Translations under genes and position numbers: made by a program
Shown here: piece after piece, positions 30,637 to 38,029 of the stretch
How the letters are laid out: every line of letters begins with the position of its first letter
How positions within the stretch are numbered: position 1 is the first letter of the stretch
Notes under the pieces: model-generated
What the model was told of the DNA's origin: nothing
Database searches by the model: none
Seen by the model: only the letters and a program-made list of their open reading frames with translations
Assembly: GCF_027587025.1 (NCBI RefSeq)
Contig: NZ_JAPPTI010000005.1
Coordinates: 62,001 to 126,000 of the forward strand
Reading direction: 5' to 3'
DNA length: 64,000 nt
Origin: Vibrio sp. LaRot3
GTDB taxonomy: Bacteria; Pseudomonadota; Gammaproteobacteria; Enterobacterales; Vibrionaceae

Positions 30637-32145
30637 ATGATCGACAGTCTAAAGGGTGGTTTATCAAAACTTTCCTCGATTGGTAAAGCTTTGATGCTAC
30701 CGATCTCTATCCTACCTGCCGCGGGTCTATTACTGGCCTTTGGCGCAAAACTCGACATGCCACTGATGATGCGTGCTGGTGGCGTAATTTTTGACAACCT
30801 AGCACTACTGTTTGCCGTAGGTGCCGCCGTAGGTCTAACCAAAGAATCCGGTATTGCCGCATTGGCCGCTATTGTGGCAATGGTGGTGATGAATGCCACT
30901 ATGGGTGTTGCTCTAAACATCACACCTGAGATGGCCATGGGCGGTGGTCGTTATGCGATGGTAATGGGTATCCCAACCCTACAAACGGGTGTATTCGGTG
31001 GCTTGATAGCCGGTATACTCGCCGCGACCATGTATCAAAAGTTCTTTGATACTAAGTTGCCTGACTTCCTCGGCTTCTTCGCGGGTAAACGTTTTGTTCC
31101 TATTATTACTGCATTCTCAGCGTTCCTAATTGGTTTAATCCTTCCTTACATCTGGTCTTACATTCAATCAGGTATCGATTCGCTATCTCACATGGCGAAC
31201 AGCGGTAACATGTATGTATCGACGTTTATCTACGGCTTCATGGAGCGTGCATTAATTCCTGTTGGTCTGCATCATATCTTCTACAGCCCATACTGGTTCT
31301 CATTTGGTGAGTACACGACTGCCGTAGGTACTGTCGTAAACGGCGATCACACAATTTGGTTCAAAATGCTAGAAGATGGCGTGAAGACATTCTCTAACGA
31401 TGAGTATGTTGATGCTGGTAAGTTCCTTTCTGGTAACTTCGCTATCTATATGTTTGCTTTCCCTGCGGCATGTTTGGCTATGTACCATGAAGCGAAAGAT
31501 AAGAACAAGAAGATTGCCGCAGGTATCTTAGGTTCAGCCGCGTTAACGTCATTTGTAACGGGTATTACAGAGCCGGTAGAGTTTGCGTTTATCTTTGTTG
31601 CGCCGCTGCTCTACGTATTCTCAGCAATTATGGCTGGTGTTTCTTACGCAGTGACTTACGCGCTTGATGTGCACATAGGTAAAACATTCTCAGCTGGTAT
31701 TATCGACTTCGTATCGTTTGGTGTTCTTCCTGCGATGGATGGCTTTAAGACTAACTGGGTGAACGTCATCTTATGGGGTTCATGTATGTTCGCGATTTAC
31801 TACTCGGTGTTCCGCTTTGCTATTCGCAAGTTCGACTTTAAAACCGTTGGCCGTGAAGATACTGAGCGTAAAGAAATTACCCTTGAAAACGATGAACTGG
31901 CAGGTGAAATTACTAAGCTGCTAGGTGGTCGTGGCAATATTACAACCGTTGGTGCGTGTATCACTCGCTTACGCTTAGAAGTGAAAGACCAATCAATTAT
32001 TGACGAAGATGGTATCAATGCACTTGGTGCAATGGGTGTTATCCGAGTTGGTAAGCATGGCGTACAGGTTATTCTTGGTGCGCGTGCACAGTTCGTCGCA
32101 GATATTATGAACGGCGAAGGGGCAGGAACGCCTGCAACAGCGTAA
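30637..32145 (+). CDS. PTS transporter subunit IICB, glucose family
   Basis: Membrane-bound sugar permease and phosphotransferase. The N-terminal 400 residues are the EIIC domain (about ten helices; KALMLPISILPAAGLLLAFG, the GLHHIFYSPYWFSFGEY region and GITEPVEFAFIF, the sugar-contact motif). The last 85 residues are the EIIB domain, with the phosphorylated cysteine in GACITRLRLEVKD. No EIIA domain is attached, so it must use a separate EIIA-Glc. ATG 30625 is also in frame; neither start has a strong ribosome site, and I prefer 30637 from the MIDSLKGGLSKLSS start. The substrate (glucose, GlcNAc or other) cannot be told from sequence alone. Confidence 0.82.
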   Translation: MIDSLKGGLSKLSSIGKALMLPISILPAAGLLLAFGAKLDMPLMMRAGGVIFDNLALLFAVGAAVGLTKESGIAALAAIVAMVVMNATMGVALNITPEMAMGGGRYAMVMGIPTLQTGVFGGLIAGILAATMYQKFFDTKLPDFLGFFAGKRFVPIITAFSAFLIGLILPYIWSYIQSGIDSLSHMANSGNMYVSTFIYGFMERALIPVGLHHIFYSPYWFSFGEYTTAVGTVVNGDHTIWFKMLEDGVKTFSNDEYVDAGKFLSGNFAIYMFAFPAACLAMYHEAKDKNKKIAAGILGSAALTSFVTGITEPVEFAFIFVAPLLYVFSAIMAGVSYAVTYALDVHIGKTFSAGIIDFVSFGVLPAMDGFKTNWVNVILWGSCMFAIYYSVFRFAIRKFDFKTVGREDTERKEITLENDELAGEITKLLGGRGNITTVGACITRLRLEVKDQSIIDEDGINALGAMGVIRVGKHGVQVILGARAQFVADIMNGEGAGTPATA

Positions 32146-32171
32146 TTCAATTTAGTCACCTTTCCCCAATG

Positions 32172-32201
32172 AAATGAGCTCCAATAGGAGCTCATTTTTT
32201 T
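32172..32201. terminator. Bidirectional terminator after the PTS IICB gene
   Basis: AAATGAGCTCC-AATA-GGAGCTCATTTTTTT hairpin between convergent genes; it touches the stop codon of the next gene. Confidence 0.9.
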
Positions 32202-32493
32202 ACATCAAATCGCGCATTAAAGTTTCGTATTCTTCGTTGGCTTCATTGATGACAGTGGAGAGATCTTTGGCGTCATTGACATCTAAATTAAAATGCCAAG
32301 GCAACTTCTTCTCTTTGCCGCAAACCTGGGTTTTCTGACCACGAGTCTTGAATGTTAGATCATCAAACTCAGTGGAGTGATGCTCGTGCAACTCAACAAT
32401 TTCTACATCTAATTGACCGATTGGGTTTACTTCAACATGAGCATGCAAATCAGGGCGGTTAGACAAACGGTAGTGTCGATGAATGGTGATCAT
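32200..32493 (-). CDS. Small hypothetical protein
   Basis: 97 residues, no signal peptide or membrane helix, rich in His, Glu and Asp (HAHVEV, ELHEHHSTEFDD). I do not recognise the family. The coding call rests on a strong TAGGAGG site before the ATG, a length that fits the gap exactly, and a terminator shared with the PTS gene. It is the last backbone-like gene before the tmRNA-end fragment. Confidence 0.65.
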   Translation of the reverse strand: MITIHRHYRLSNRPDLHAHVEVNPIGQLDVEIVELHEHHSTEFDDLTFKTRGQKTQVCGKEKKLPWHFNLDVNDAKDLSTVINEANEEYETLMRDLM

Positions 32494-32651
32494 ACTCGCC
32501 TCCTAATGAGTGGGTGTAGTTCCGCTCATCATTGAGTGTAGATAAGGAAGTTTATATCTACAGCGAAATAATAATGAAGATTGATCTGGGATAACTATCG
32601 CAATTGAAACGAACGGCAGACGTATTATGAATGGAAATATGGCGCAAACAA

Positions 32652-32681
32652 AAAGGGCCAACTCTTTCGAGTTGGCCCTTT
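32652..32681 (-). terminator. Strong terminator next to the tmRNA-end fragment
   Basis: AAAGGGCCAACTC-TTTC-GAGTTGGCCCTTT hairpin. Read on the minus strand it follows the ssrA 3'-end fragment by about 10 bases and continues into TTTTTG, so it is probably the native ssrA terminator. Confidence 0.8.
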
Positions 32682-32690
32682 CCAAACGTT

Positions 32691-32716
32691 TGGTGGAGCT
32701 GGCGTAAGTTGATCTT
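32691..32716 (-). other. 3'-end fragment of ssrA (tmRNA); probable attachment site
   Basis: Read on the minus strand, positions 32704-32691 give CGCCAGCTCCACCA, the last 14 bases of bacterial tmRNA including CCA. The next bases upstream (GATCAACTTA) still resemble the T-arm (GGTTCAACTCC) but with several changes, and the rest of the gene is missing. tmRNA 3' ends are a classic integration site: integration rebuilds an intact gene on one side and leaves such a fragment on the other. The adjacent terminator supports this being the original chromosomal end. Confidence 0.65.
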
Positions 32717-32822
32717 AACTTTTAATGTATTGATTTTGTTTGCAATTGTCCGGTTTGATTTTAATCGGTGTGCCTTGTGGTGTACCTATTGTTCTCAATA
32801 ACGACGAAATTAAATCTTAGTC

Positions 32823-34070
32823 TTACTTCAGAAGACGTCTTCCAAACGATGGTTTGTTAAACAATTCATTGGCAGATTGCTTGCTATCTTTGTTTTTGGG
32901 TGAAGTTTGGGGGTCACCTTTTGTATCTTGGACTAGGCTACACTCATTTATATTCCGTTGATGTGCCAACTCTTGATCGATCAACACCTTCAGTTTTGCT
33001 TTAATCTCGTTTTTTGCATCGCTGCCTGTGAGCTCGATAAGTTTCGTCCAATCTACCTCACTGAATGTTAGTGTTTTTTCTTCTTTAGTTTTGAAGACCT
33101 TGCTTTGTAAAGATGTAGAATTAGCTTTTCTTGAAAACGAATCAGTGAGCTCTTTTGTTACCTTCTTAAATGTAACGTCTTTGCTGTTTTCATCCCAAAC
33201 TTCTTGTGCAGTAGTAGCACAAAGTACGTCAAAAATGCACATAACGGTGTGTTTTTGTTTAATAGGGTCGCTCGTTGCATTTAAGCCAGTTCCTGGATAC
33301 TTTTTCATCAAGTAACAGTAATACCAAGCGTTCAATTTTTCATCGTTTGAGTTAAACACGTTCCACTCTGTGTTTACGTAACGACAACTCATCTGGTAGA
33401 GACTTTCTACATCATTAATTATTTCTAGCATTACTCTTTGGTCGTCTACATGACAAGAAACAGCAATATACTCAAGTGTTCTGGCGATACTATCCTGAGC
33501 TGATGATGTTTTGTTTGGACAGGTGCTTTTTAGAGATGTAAGGAACTGTGTTTTGTTGGCAAAGTCCAAGGCCATTTGAGCGAATTTACCGAGTTTGTTT
33601 TCATCAGTATCTTTTGTTGATTTTGCTGTTTTAAAGTCAATTTTTGTTGTTTTAAAATCAACAGATGTTACAGGGTAAGACAAGTCTGTAATCTCGTTAT
33701 TGATAACTGCACGCATCAATACTGAGAAGAAATATAGTGGCCTTGGTTCAGATAACCAGTCTATCTGTTTACTAATGTCTCCTCTTACTTGCTGAGCACG
33801 TGAAAATAAAGTGCTAATGAAATCATCCAAATTTTCACTTTCATATTTATTTAAATTATTTTCTTCTAAGTATTTCCATTCAATATCGAGCTTTTCTCTA
33901 ATTAATTCCCCTAATTTAAACTGTAGGTGTGATTTATTCATATTGCTTAAATCAATAACCTCACCTCTTCTATATCCTAATTCATATTCAATTATGTAAA
34001 TGTAAAGTTTTAGGTCTTCTTCCGATGAATTTTTGATCAGGCCTGAATATCTGTTAGCGCTCATGGTCAT
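32823..34070 (-). CDS. Hypothetical protein of the accessory segment
   Basis: About 415 residues, soluble, no signal peptide or membrane helix, rich in Lys, Asn, Ser and Thr, with a polar tail (QDTKGDPQTSPKNKDSKQSANELF). The ATG at 34070 is my choice; the frame opens at a TTG at 34082, and an ATG at 34064 is also possible. I see no catalytic motif. A Thr-Lys-Asp-rich stretch (TSVDFKTTKIDFKTAKSTKDT) suggests a short internal duplication (VDFKTTK / IDFKTAK). Its DNA is clearly richer in A and T than the flanking backbone, as expected of a mobile element gene. Confidence 0.7.
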   Translation of the reverse strand: MTMSANRYSGLIKNSSEEDLKLYIYIIEYELGYRRGEVIDLSNMNKSHLQFKLGELIREKLDIEWKYLEENNLNKYESENLDDFISTLFSRAQQVRGDISKQIDWLSEPRPLYFFSVLMRAVINNEITDLSYPVTSVDFKTTKIDFKTAKSTKDTDENKLGKFAQMALDFANKTQFLTSLKSTCPNKTSSAQDSIARTLEYIAVSCHVDDQRVMLEIINDVESLYQMSCRYVNTEWNVFNSNDEKLNAWYYCYLMKKYPGTGLNATSDPIKQKHTVMCIFDVLCATTAQEVWDENSKDVTFKKVTKELTDSFSRKANSTSLQSKVFKTKEEKTLTFSEVDWTKLIELTGSDAKNEIKAKLKVLIDQELAHQRNINECSLVQDTKGDPQTSPKNKDSKQSANELFNKPSFGRRLLK

Positions 34071-34660
34071 TTGTGTGTGCAAGATTTTTGTCGGTCTAGT
34101 GTAGGAGAAATGCAGGAGATTTGATAGTTTTACAACTGCAAGTTGTGGGTTTTATGTCGGTTTGTGGTGGTTTTTTTGCTGGTTTTTCTATGAGGTTCAG
34201 ATTCAACTCAGGATCGATGCTCTCGAATGTCATTTAGTAATATGCAAGAAGTGGACAGTTTATCCATGCCTGATATATGACCTAAGTTATTTTTTACTCT
34301 GATTGAATTTAATATAAAGCACATCTAATTAATAATCAAATTTAACGTTTTTATTCTATATGAACTGAATTTGGTCTTGCCCTCTAGTAAACCCATGTGT
34401 GGTTCCCAATTAGTTATAAATCCAAGGTGATAACTTTCGAGTGAAAGGAAACATGATTATTTGTATCCTTAAGTCTGTTTTGTTTGATTTTTGCGTAAAA
34501 AGACTACTGTTTTTATAAAAATGAGGTTGGTTTTTGTGGCAAGGTCGTTTCGATGTCATGAGGATATGTTGGTATAGGTAATATACTTAATCTTCTCACT
34601 ACTAAAATTAACGTTACTCCCTGTGTGTATGAGAGACACACGAATAGGGATAACAACACC
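34071..34660. other. Non-coding, AT-rich region of about 590 bp
   Basis: No gene that I can support. It separates the unknown minus-strand gene from the first YfjJ-type gene and must hold both promoters. A small GTGTGT...ACACAC hairpin lies at 34622-34641, just before the second gene's start. The composition matches the mobile segment, not the backbone. Confidence 0.5.
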
Positions 34661-35296
34661 ATGAATCATCAGTACACATCTGAAGACAAATTCAACAATT
34701 ACGACCTACCACAACCAACGAAACGAAAGCAACGATTCTTCTATCGTAAGTTTCACCTTTACAAGATTTCTCAATTGATAGAGAAAGCACTGAAGTATCA
34801 CCCTAGACTATCCGTGTTTCGGATAGACCTACACTTACCCGAAGATTTCGATGATGCAGATTCGAAAGTCATTACTCGATTCTTCAAATCTCTAAATGCC
34901 AAACTGGATGTGGATATCAAACGCAAAGAGAAAAACTGGGAGAGGAGCTTAAGTAACAAGACCAGTTACGTATGGGCAAAAGAGAAGAATACCTCTGAGC
35001 AGTATCACTACCATGTGGCTATTTTCTTGAATAAAGACATCTATCATCGACTCGGTGACGTAGGCGCATCAGAAGGGTGTTTAGCTGCTCTAATGAAGCA
35101 AGCTTGGTGTAGTGCTATCAAACAGGATAAACCTGCACTCGTCCATTTCTGCAAGAATGGTGTGTACTACCTAAACTTGAACTCATCTGATGTTCAGAGT
35201 TCGAAGAATGAGTTATTCAAAAGAGTGTGCTATTTCGCTAAACCTTACTCAAAGGTTTACGAGGGAAATGCGAGAAACTTTGGCACTAGTAGTTAG
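34661..35296 (+). CDS. YfjJ/YagK-domain protein (inovirus Gp2-like), copy 1
   Basis: 211 residues from ATG 34661 (AGGGATAAC before it); the frame also opens at GTG 34625. The order of conserved parts is that of the YagK/YfjJ C-terminal family: LSVFRIDLHLPEDF (a strand with R-x-D-x-x-x-P), then RKEK-spaced YVWAKEKN, YHYHVAIFLNKD with paired histidines, and a C-terminal KNELFKRVCYFAKPYSK. This fold resembles replication initiators of rolling-circle and inovirus elements, but the family has no proven activity. A second copy follows 224 bp downstream. Confidence 0.75.
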   Translation: MNHQYTSEDKFNNYDLPQPTKRKQRFFYRKFHLYKISQLIEKALKYHPRLSVFRIDLHLPEDFDDADSKVITRFFKSLNAKLDVDIKRKEKNWERSLSNKTSYVWAKEKNTSEQYHYHVAIFLNKDIYHRLGDVGASEGCLAALMKQAWCSAIKQDKPALVHFCKNGVYYLNLNSSDVQSSKNELFKRVCYFAKPYSKVYEGNARNFGTSS

Positions 35297-35480
35297 TCAG
35301 CTAAAAAGTAACGGTAGTCACAGTCCCTGTCGGATGAACAACAAACCACAGGAACTAGAATGCTTAATCAATTCAATGTAGCTTACAGTCGCTTAGAAGC
35401 TCCTAACCATCACCAAACACGCCTATAATCGCAGCATGAGCTTTGGTTGCAGTCACGACTCACCTTAAAAAATACAGCGC

Positions 35481-35520
35481 GAGTAATGCCTATGTCATTC
35501 ACACACAAAAGGCATTACTC
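35481..35520 (+). repeat. Inverted repeat abutting the start of the second YfjJ-type gene
   Basis: GAGTAATGCC (35481-35490) and GGCATTACTC (35511-35520) are perfect 10-bp inverted repeats with a 20-base loop. The right arm ends at the base before the ATG and covers the AAAGG that would serve as ribosome site, so the folded RNA would hide it. Confidence 0.75.
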
Positions 35521-36120
35521 ATGGCGAATAGAACCCACCTCCCAAGCATTACCCTTGATAGAACTTTTGAAGATTACCCGCTGTATTACAGCGACAAGGG
35601 GTTATACGAGTCAGCACTGACCTCGATGGTTGATGTCTTTGAACAGGCTCTCAGCCAGTTTGACATCGCTCTCGCCACACGTCTGGATTTGTTTCTACCA
35701 GAAGACCATCAAGATACCGACCTCAGCATCATTAACGATTACTTTACGCTGCTTAAAGAAAAGCTCGATACGGATTCAGTGTTCTATGTATGGCGTAAGC
35801 GAGAGGACAAGGTGCCATCCCACAACTATCGCGTGATGCTGTTTACTGACTACAGCCAGCACTTTGGTCCCGCTATTTGTTGGGACAAGCGCAATGAATT
35901 GGTTGAGCATCTTAAAGGGGCTTGGCAAGAAGCGATAGAAAAGCACTACAGCGGCAAAGCGCGCTCATTGGTGTTTCTCAATGACCGAGGGAACTATAGC
36001 CTGGGTACACGCTGTAAGAGCACTGACACTAACATAAAGAACAGTGTCTTTAAACGGATGAGCAACCTTGCTGAAGCATGGAAAGAAGAGCGTTACTTCT
36101 TTGGATCTAGTGCAGATTAG
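35521..36120 (+). CDS. YfjJ/YagK-domain protein (inovirus Gp2-like), copy 2
   Basis: 199 residues from ATG 35521. It is a diverged paralogue of the upstream gene with the same layout: LATRLDLFLPEDHQDTD matches SVFRIDLHLPEDFDDAD, FYVWRKRED matches YVWAKEKN, and NSVFKRMSNLAEAWKEERYFFGSS matches the C-terminus of copy 1, including the final FGTSS/FGSS. The histidine pair of copy 1 (HYHVAIF) is NYRVMLF here, so if the histidines are catalytic this copy is inactive. The perfect inverted repeat at its start suggests control of translation. AlpA-type and RNase H genes follow. Confidence 0.72.
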   Translation: MANRTHLPSITLDRTFEDYPLYYSDKGLYESALTSMVDVFEQALSQFDIALATRLDLFLPEDHQDTDLSIINDYFTLLKEKLDTDSVFYVWRKREDKVPSHNYRVMLFTDYSQHFGPAICWDKRNELVEHLKGAWQEAIEKHYSGKARSLVFLNDRGNYSLGTRCKSTDTNIKNSVFKRMSNLAEAWKEERYFFGSSAD

Positions 36121-36188
36121 ACACGACTGCATTTTTTTACAGTAGCGGCTTATCTCATGGGTATATACAAAGCAGGAGACGATTCCCA

Positions 36189-36389
36189 ATGAGATTTCTA
36201 CGACTCAAAGACGTAATGGCGATTACAGGGCTAGGCCGATCCACTATCTATAAGTTCATGGCAGATGAAACCGATTTTCCGAAGAGTGTACCACTCGGTG
36301 GACGTGCAGTGGCTTGGGTAGAAAGTGAAATCGAGGAATGGATGGAGCAACGTCTAGCACTGCGAGACAACCAAGAATCCTTTCAGTAA
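36189..36389 (+). CDS. AlpA-family transcriptional regulator
   Basis: 66-residue winged helix-turn-helix protein of the MerR/AlpA/excisionase kind: MRFLRLKDVMAITGLGRSTIY, then KFMADETDFPKSVPLGGRAV and WVESEIEEWMEQRL. The FPKSV-LGGRAVAW core is diagnostic. Such proteins activate integrase or excision genes in P4-like satellites and integrative elements. GGAGACG lies before the ATG. With the YfjJ-type genes it marks the segment as a mobile element, though no integrase is in view. Confidence 0.88.
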   Translation: MRFLRLKDVMAITGLGRSTIYKFMADETDFPKSVPLGGRAVAWVESEIEEWMEQRLALRDNQESFQ

Positions 36390-36470
36390 CACAAACATCA
36401 GATAAACCATCAACAGGGCGCTGGCTAAGCAAAGTCATGCGCCCTTTTTCAATTAGAGAGAGATAGAGAA

Positions 36471-36908
36471 ATGAGTTATTCAATTTACGTAGACGGCGCC
36501 GCCCCAAATAATCAACAAGTTTGTATGCGAGGTGGCATCGGGCTGGTGGTGATGGATGAAGACAATGATATTGTGCATGAAGAGAGTATCACTATTGACC
36601 GCAAAACCGACAGTGCGGAGCTTGAGTTACTGGCCTTAGTTGAGGCGTTGGAGTACGCCGAAGATGGGGACGTGATTTACTCAGATAGTGATTACTGCGT
36701 AAAAGGTTTCAATATCTGGATGGACGACTGGAAAGACCGAGGTTGGCGTCGAGCGGATAAGAAACCCGTCAAGAACCGTCATCTGTGGCAACAAGTAGAT
36801 GAGTTGAGTTCTAGGAAGTATGTCGAAGTCGAAAAGGTCAAAGCACACTCCGGTGTTGAAGGAAATGAGAGAGCTGACTTGTTAGCCGTTGAAGCCGCTA
36901 CCCTATAA
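36471..36908 (+). CDS. RNase HI family ribonuclease
   Basis: 145 residues. The acidic active site is in place: D8 in YVDGAAP, Glu at about 50-52 in SAELELLALVEAL, Asp at about 72-74 in YSDSDYCVKG, and the final Asp in GNERADLLAVEAA, preceded by the KVKAHSGVEGN loop with its conserved His. It would cut the RNA strand of RNA-DNA hybrids. The text differs from housekeeping RnhA and it lies in the mobile segment, so it is probably an element-borne copy, perhaps used in replication of the element. Confidence 0.9.
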   Translation: MSYSIYVDGAAPNNQQVCMRGGIGLVVMDEDNDIVHEESITIDRKTDSAELELLALVEALEYAEDGDVIYSDSDYCVKGFNIWMDDWKDRGWRRADKKPVKNRHLWQQVDELSSRKYVEVEKVKAHSGVEGNERADLLAVEAATL

Positions 36909-36920
36909 CGCCAATGAAGC

Positions 36921-36965
36921 GCAGCTTGTGGGATGTACTCCACAAGCTGCTATACTCATTTGTTT
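36921..36965 (+). terminator. Terminator after the RNase H gene
   Basis: GCAGCTTGTGG (36921-36931) and CCACAAGCTGC (36940-36950) form a perfect 11-bp stem with an 8-base loop; a T-rich stretch follows after about 10 bases. Confidence 0.75.
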
Positions 36966-37032
36966 TTAGTATTGATGATGCCGATGACTTCTCTTAACGT
37001 GCAGGTATTTCCTGATGACCTAATGACTTCTA

Positions 37033-37389
37033 ATGGCCAATGAAAAGTTTAAAATACCTATCATCAAACTGGGTAACCCGTTTCTACCTTCGCCTGATGA
37101 AGTCTCAGAATTTTGTGCTCTATTGCGTCTCTACATGAGTAATATAAAGGTTAAATGCGTCAGAGGTAAACATTACACTCCCGATAGGTCGCACTCTAAC
37201 ATCAGCAAGGCAGGAATACACAGGACCGTTATACGTCAGTTTACTTGGCAATTCAAAGGTGTTTGTTTGAAAAGGACTGGCCCTGAATGTTTCTCTCCCA
37301 AAGAGAAGTTGATATCAACAGCGGTAACGGACTTCGCGCATAGGTATAAATGTCTGGAAAAGCATCGATGCTTGAATAGTACAAACTGA
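37033..37389 (+). CDS. Hypothetical protein
   Basis: 118 residues, no recognised family, no signal peptide. The start lies in a run of alternate stops and has no clear ribosome site. The composition (KIPIIKLGNPFLPSPDEV, and three Cys) looks coding, and the N-terminal part reads like a true protein, but it may be a fragment, since the next sequence is a broken transposase. Confidence 0.4.
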   Translation: MANEKFKIPIIKLGNPFLPSPDEVSEFCALLRLYMSNIKVKCVRGKHYTPDRSHSNISKAGIHRTVIRQFTWQFKGVCLKRTGPECFSPKEKLISTAVTDFAHRYKCLEKHRCLNSTN

Positions 37390-37410
37390 CTATCGACTGT
37401 CCGTTCTCTA

Positions 37411-37940
37411 TGCGTTTTGCTGCGTTCAAGCCTTACGATGAAGCGTTAGACGATCTGTTCAATGATGCTGAATGCGAGGTTGATACCGCTTTTGGTGAAG
37501 AAGAAATCGTTACGACCACCACCAATAAAAACGCTCGGGACAAGCACAAGCCATTTCCAAAGGGTCTGCCTCGCTAGCGTACTGTTCTGGACTTTGAAGA
37601 CGAAGACAAATTCTGCTCATCTTGCCAGCCCCCATGGCACATGATTGGTGAAGATAGCTGCGAAAATCTGGAGCAGAATCGGCAAAGCTTGTGGCTGTTC
37701 CTGAAATATGAATCCATCCCGCTTACCAACAATGAAGCTGAACGGCGCATCTGTGGCAGCGTTATTCAACTCAAAATCAGCTTTGGTACCACCTAAGATG
37801 CCGGTGACAAATTCAGAGGCCGAATGCAAATATTGGTAGAAACCGGCAAGAAACGTGGGCTATCAAGCTTGTCTGTGCTGACAGAGATCGTACAGGCAGT
37901 CACTGCGCGTCAGCCATATCCAAACGTTCTGGACCAGTAG
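37411..37940 (+). pseudogene. Remnant of an IS66-family transposase
   Basis: One reading frame from 37413 to 37940 carries an IS66-like text with two in-frame stops (TAG at 37576 and TAA at 37795). The front part has RFAAFKPYDEALDDLFNDAE, then HKPFPKGLPR just before the zinc-finger-like FCSSCQPP, as in the IS66 N-terminal region. It then jumps to the C-terminal LTNNEAERRIC, KISFGTT and LSSLSVLTEIVQAV. The catalytic middle is absent, so there is an internal deletion at about 37665-37690 as well as the stops. No terminal inverted repeats were found. Confidence 0.78.
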
Positions 37941-38029
37941 ACAAAAGTCAATTGTCTACTGGTGAACGGTTACCCAATTATTATCTTCATCGTCGTTAAA
38001 ATATGTCTATTCTGCGGTATTAGAGGATG

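Noticed and set aside
32503..32685. 60-codon frame on the minus strand
   Set aside because: It reads through the terminator hairpin at 32652-32681; no ribosome site.
32691..32716. 3' end of an ordinary tRNA gene
   Set aside because: The acceptor text CAGCTCCACCA pairs with GGGGCTG of tmRNA, and the CGCC before it fits tmRNA; no cloverleaf could be drawn upstream.
37033..37389. Reading the 118-aa frame as the front part of the IS66 element
   Set aside because: Its text shows no likeness to IS66 OrfA or OrfB, and the frame ends before the transposase-like text begins.
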